The notes under the pieces are model-generated. The model saw only the letters and a program-made list of their open reading frames with translations, was not told where the DNA came from and searched no databases. Positions 61,804 through 64,000 of a DNA stretch of 64,000 nucleotides are shown one piece after another; positions within the stretch are counted from its first letter, which is position 1, and each line of letters opens with the position of its first letter. The translations under genes were made by a program, and so were the position numbers. The DNA is from Methylobacterium aerolatum (lineage in GTDB: Bacteria > Pseudomonadota > Alphaproteobacteria > Rhizobiales > Beijerinckiaceae), in contig NZ_BPQE01000026.1 in NCBI RefSeq assembly GCF_022179085.1, positions 23,442 to 87,441 on the forward strand. Direction: 5' to 3'.

Positions 61804-61949
61804 TCCAAACGTCCCGTGATCCGAACGGATGGATGGCTAACACAAGTGATGGCCTGCAGGAGAGGCGATCCTTTGCGAAAGGTTAACGCGACGACTTGTG
61901 TGTCGGCATCGACACAGTGCATCGGAAGGCGGGCGGCGGGGTGCGCGGC

Positions 61950-62108
61950 TCAGGCCACGAGCACGAACCCGGCGCCGACGAGTCCGAGGCCGGCCAGGAA
62001 CAACCCCCCGCTCACCGTCTCAAACATCCGGCGACGGCGGGGAGAGCGGCGGGCGGCGACGGCCACGCAGGATCCGATGACGAGACAGGCAACGCCCAGC
62101 CAAACCAT
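61950..62108 (-). CDS. 52-residue membrane protein
   Basis: ATG at 62108 has GGAAGGGGCG just upstream. The product has two hydrophobic segments, VWLGVACLVIGSCVAVAA and GLFLAGLGLVGAGFVLVA, joined by a basic loop RRSPRRRRMFE, consistent with a two-span inner-membrane protein with the loop in the cytoplasm. It is too short for standard gene-length cut-offs. Function is unknown. Confidence 0.58.
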   Translation of the reverse strand: MVWLGVACLVIGSCVAVAARRSPRRRRMFETVSGGLFLAGLGLVGAGFVLVA

Positions 62109-62288
62109 GACGCCCCTTCCGAGCGATGAACGCGCGAGCCTAGCAGGCGCCGGCCGCGCCGACGCCGGGTGGCCGGGCTTTGTCGACAGAATTCGCGCGC
62201 TTTCGCCGCACCGGGCCGCGCCGCCGGGGCGGCGAACGGGGAGCGGACGGGCGGGCGGAGGACGCCCAAGGGCGCCCTCCGGGCCCCA

Positions 62289-62396
62289 TCACCGCGAGAT
62301 CGGGCGGGTGCGCCACTTCAACAGCTTGCCCACGGCGATGCCGAGTGGCACCGACAGGGCCAGCCAGTTGCGAAGGAACCGCAGGGCTTTCGGCAT
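62289..62396 (-). CDS. 35-residue basic membrane-associated peptide
   Basis: The ATG at 62396 is preceded by AAGGAGCGAAC, an excellent ribosome site. The product reads MPKALRFLRNWLALSVPLG, then IAVGKLLKWRTRP, a hydrophobic helix flanked by positive charges. The excellent ribosome site is the main reason to call it a gene. Function is unknown. Confidence 0.55.
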   Translation of the reverse strand: MPKALRFLRNWLALSVPLGIAVGKLLKWRTRPISR

Positions 62397-62499
62397 GTTC
62401 GCTCCTTGGACCAGGGTCATCGAGGCTGCTGGGACCGGGGCGACGGATGCCGCCCCCGGCCTGCGCGCCCGGTCATAGGCGAACCGATCAGGATCGAAC

Positions 62500-62685
62500 G
62501 TGTTCCTCGATCACGAACAGAGACCGATTCCGCCCCGCTGGGAGCCCCCCGGCCGGAAGTCGGCCGGGCGGCGCGGCGAGAACGCCGCCATCACGCTGAT
62601 CCTGCTCATCTCCCTCCTCGGCTTCGTGACGCCGGTCGCCGGGGGCACCCTGGTGGCGATGGTGATGGCGATCTTCGGACGCTGA
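62500..62685 (+). CDS. 61-residue single-span membrane protein
   Basis: The GTG start at 62500 opens a 61-codon frame whose last third is hydrophobic: ITLILLISLLGFVTPVAGGT, then LVAMVMAIFGR. The first 28 residues are polar and rich in Pro, Arg and Glu. The start could lie further downstream. It is divergent from the 35-residue peptide gene. Function is unknown. Confidence 0.5.
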   Translation: MFLDHEQRPIPPRWEPPGRKSAGRRGENAAITLILLISLLGFVTPVAGGTLVAMVMAIFGR

Positions 62686-62767
62686 ACGCCCCGTCCGGCC
62701 GCTGCGATTCGCCGGATTTCGCCACGAACCGCCCCCCGCGCGCCTCCGCACAGGCCGCGCACGGCCC

Positions 62768-63103
62768 TCAGGAGCAGAACAGGACGCCCGCCGTCCGCCC
62801 CTTGCGCCAGATCAGCTTGACGCTGAACCGGAGGCCACCCTCCTCCAAGGCCAGATCGAATGTCGGGCTCAGCAAAACCACGTGGCTGCCGAGAAACTCC
62901 AGCATCGCCCCGTCATCGGAGATATTCCCGATCCGGCAGGGAAATCGTGTGCCATTGTTCTGCTCGGCGAAAGCCAGGAGCGAGGTGGCCCGCCGCTCGG
63001 ACTTGCGCCGTTCGACCAGTGAGATCTGTGGCCTGATGGAACTGGGCATGGCGCAGAACTCGCGGTCCACAGCCGGCTTGGCGTTATCTCGGTAAAGTTG
63101 CAT
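62768..63103 (-). CDS. PilZ domain protein
   Basis: This 111-residue protein has the PilZ c-di-GMP-binding signature: RRKSERRATSLLAFAEQN gives the RxxxR-type motif, and RIGNISDDGAMLEF gives the D/NxSxxG-type motif. ATG at 63103 and at 63049 are both possible starts. In this group such short stand-alone PilZ proteins often control motility or exopolysaccharide synthesis. The sugar-transferase gene at the window end may be a functional neighbour, though this is only positional. Confidence 0.85.
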   Translation of the reverse strand: MQLYRDNAKPAVDREFCAMPSSIRPQISLVERRKSERRATSLLAFAEQNNGTRFPCRIGNISDDGAMLEFLGSHVVLLSPTFDLALEEGGLRFSVKLIWRKGRTAGVLFCS

Positions 63104-63461
63104 GCACTCCGTAACGGAAGATTTAACGCATCTCTGGGTTGGAGACAGTTTTCCGAGGAAAGCGGTTCAATCCCAACGGAAGACCTAGAACCGCCACGAG
63201 ACGTGCGATATTGTGCCGGTACTCATCATCGGCGGGGAGCGTCGGCCACGGCCGATTCCCGGTCGATGGGAGGATACGCGAGGGCAGGGGAACGTCGCGA
63301 GGGGCAATGCACGGGGCGTTCCGCACGATTTGCTGCGGCACCCACTGTGCAAAGTTTCTTAATTGACGTTATGTTGCCGAAATTCGTCGGTGAGATGGCG
63401 GCGAGGAAGCGTCAAGCTTTTTCGCTTAGGGTCCCGCCAGACGCACCTAAAGGGTTCGACC
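63104..63461. other. Intergenic stretch without a clear gene
   Basis: Open frames on both strands in these 358 bp have unlikely composition, and no good start with ribosome site is seen. The part near 63105-63140 is moderately AT-rich and probably holds the PilZ gene promoter. Nothing else is recognised. Confidence 0.5.
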
Positions 63462-63572
63462 ATGCACTGGACCGCAGTCGTCCTAGCTGCCTATGCCGCC
63501 GGCTTCCTCGAGTTCTGGCGCCTTTGTGACGCGGCTCCCGCCGCCAAGGACGAAGCCGTAGACGCGGCCTGA
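63462..63572 (+). CDS. 36-residue membrane-associated peptide
   Basis: ATG at 63462 has AAAGGG 6 bases upstream. The product begins MHWTAVVLAAYAAGFLEFWR, a hydrophobic helix, then turns acidic (DAAPAAKDEAVDAA). In-frame codons upstream are open, but their composition is atypical. It resembles other very short membrane peptides in this end of the window. Function is unknown. Confidence 0.5.
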   Translation: MHWTAVVLAAYAAGFLEFWRLCDAAPAAKDEAVDAA

Positions 63573-63900
63573 AATCACGCGCGCCTGACACGGCACCGGT
63601 CGTCAGCGAGTCGCCCCCGCCTCTGGTGATGGGTCAGCATGACGGCGACGGAGCGCCGAGCCCACGGTTCACCCAGACACGCGCGGCCTTGCATCACGAC
63701 CGAACCGCCACCGAAGGATCGCCCACAGGGTAATCCTTCGCGCCGTGCGACTGGCGGCGCTTGTCCAAATCCCTGCGCAAGACCGGTGCCAGACCCAGTC
63801 GGAGGTCCTTGCTAATTCGCCTGCACAACCCGGCGACGGCGCGTTCGGTTCCCACCGATCGGTCCGCCCCGTCCCTGAGACGAGGCGGCATTCCCGTCCG
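63573..63900. other. Intergenic stretch before the sugar transferase
   Basis: No convincing gene is seen in these 328 bp on either strand. Several short open frames exist but lack ribosome sites and recognisable residues. The sugar transferase on the minus strand ends at the right border of this region. Confidence 0.5.
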
Positions 63901-64000
63901 TCAGCGGCTCCCACGCTGGGCGAAGACGGCGGGGACGGTACGGACGAGGATGAGGAGGTCGCGGGCGAGGCTCCAGCGGCGGGCGTAGTCGAGGTCGAGG
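63901..64000 (-). CDS. Polyprenyl-phosphate sugar transferase, C-terminal end (runs off right edge)
   Basis: Only the last 32 residues are in the window: DYARRWSLARDLLILVRTVP, then AVFAQRGSR and a stop. This matches the end of bacterial sugar transferases of the WcaJ/ExoY/PssA group, where a W-S-L-x-x-D-L-x-I-L-x-x-T motif precedes the end. These enzymes load the first sugar phosphate on undecaprenyl phosphate for exopolysaccharide. The rest lies outside. The short length limits certainty. Confidence 0.68.
   Translation of the reverse strand, partial: LDLDYARRWSLARDLLILVRTVPAVFAQRGSR

Overview
The window is high-GC alphaproteobacterial chromosome, most like Methylobacterium/Methylorubrum. 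Supporting signs are the codon bias, an alpha2beta2 glycyl-tRNA synthetase, MmcB, an IalB-family protein and palindromic intergenic repeats. This is inferred from gene content; no search was run.

Layout. (1) 1-3788: an acid-sugar (threonate/erythronate-type) catabolic locus with a partial LtnD-like dehydrogenase, an MFS permease, a LacI regulator with a perfect 16-bp operator-like palindrome, and an OtnC-like class II aldolase. (2) 3837-14504: housekeeping genes: glyS, a small exported protein, glyQ, mmcB, a DedA protein, pdxY, a PhzF protein, a Nudix hydrolase and glgX. (3) 14627-31987: tRNA-Ser(GGA), whose 3' end is the attachment site of a 17.3-kb integrated element. An 18-bp core occurs at 14703-14720 and 31970-31987. 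The element has an integrase, a tightly overlapping replication/recombination operon (excisionase-like protein, RuvC-like resolvase, RepA-like ATPase), a cluster of six GTGGCGCA motifs just after the ATPase gene, small and large terminase genes, a neck/tail-completion protein and a tape-measure/transglycosylase protein. No portal, major capsid, tail tube or tail sheath gene is recognisable. Its right third holds cargo: a secreted serine protease, small exported proteins, a ribbon-helix-helix protein and a VOC protein. It reads as a phage satellite or a deleted prophage. (4) 32098-36547: a PhnCDE-type ABC transporter with a double-length permease, divergent from selD, so possibly a selenium oxyanion importer. 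(5) 36581-45977: fatty-acyl/branched-chain acyl catabolism (SDR, AraC regulator, orphan substrate-binding protein, acyl-CoA dehydrogenase, SDR, thiolase, acyl-CoA synthetase) and an ornithine cyclodeaminase homologue. (6) 46058-52465: PepSY, TerB-like and SpoIIAA-like proteins and a complete CUT1 sugar ABC transporter. (7) 52588-64000: a surface/secreted set: a GNAT protein, a 1475-residue autotransporter, an IalB protein, a peptide-deformylase homologue with altered metal ligands, a zincin-like protein with repeats, several very small membrane proteins, a PilZ protein and the end of a polyprenyl-phosphate sugar transferase.

Convergent gene pairs are separated by strong GC-rich hairpins at 3803, 39903, 46680 and 48033. 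The most unusual content is the capsid-less element with its motif cluster, the repeat-bearing zincin, the altered deformylase and the transporter beside selD.
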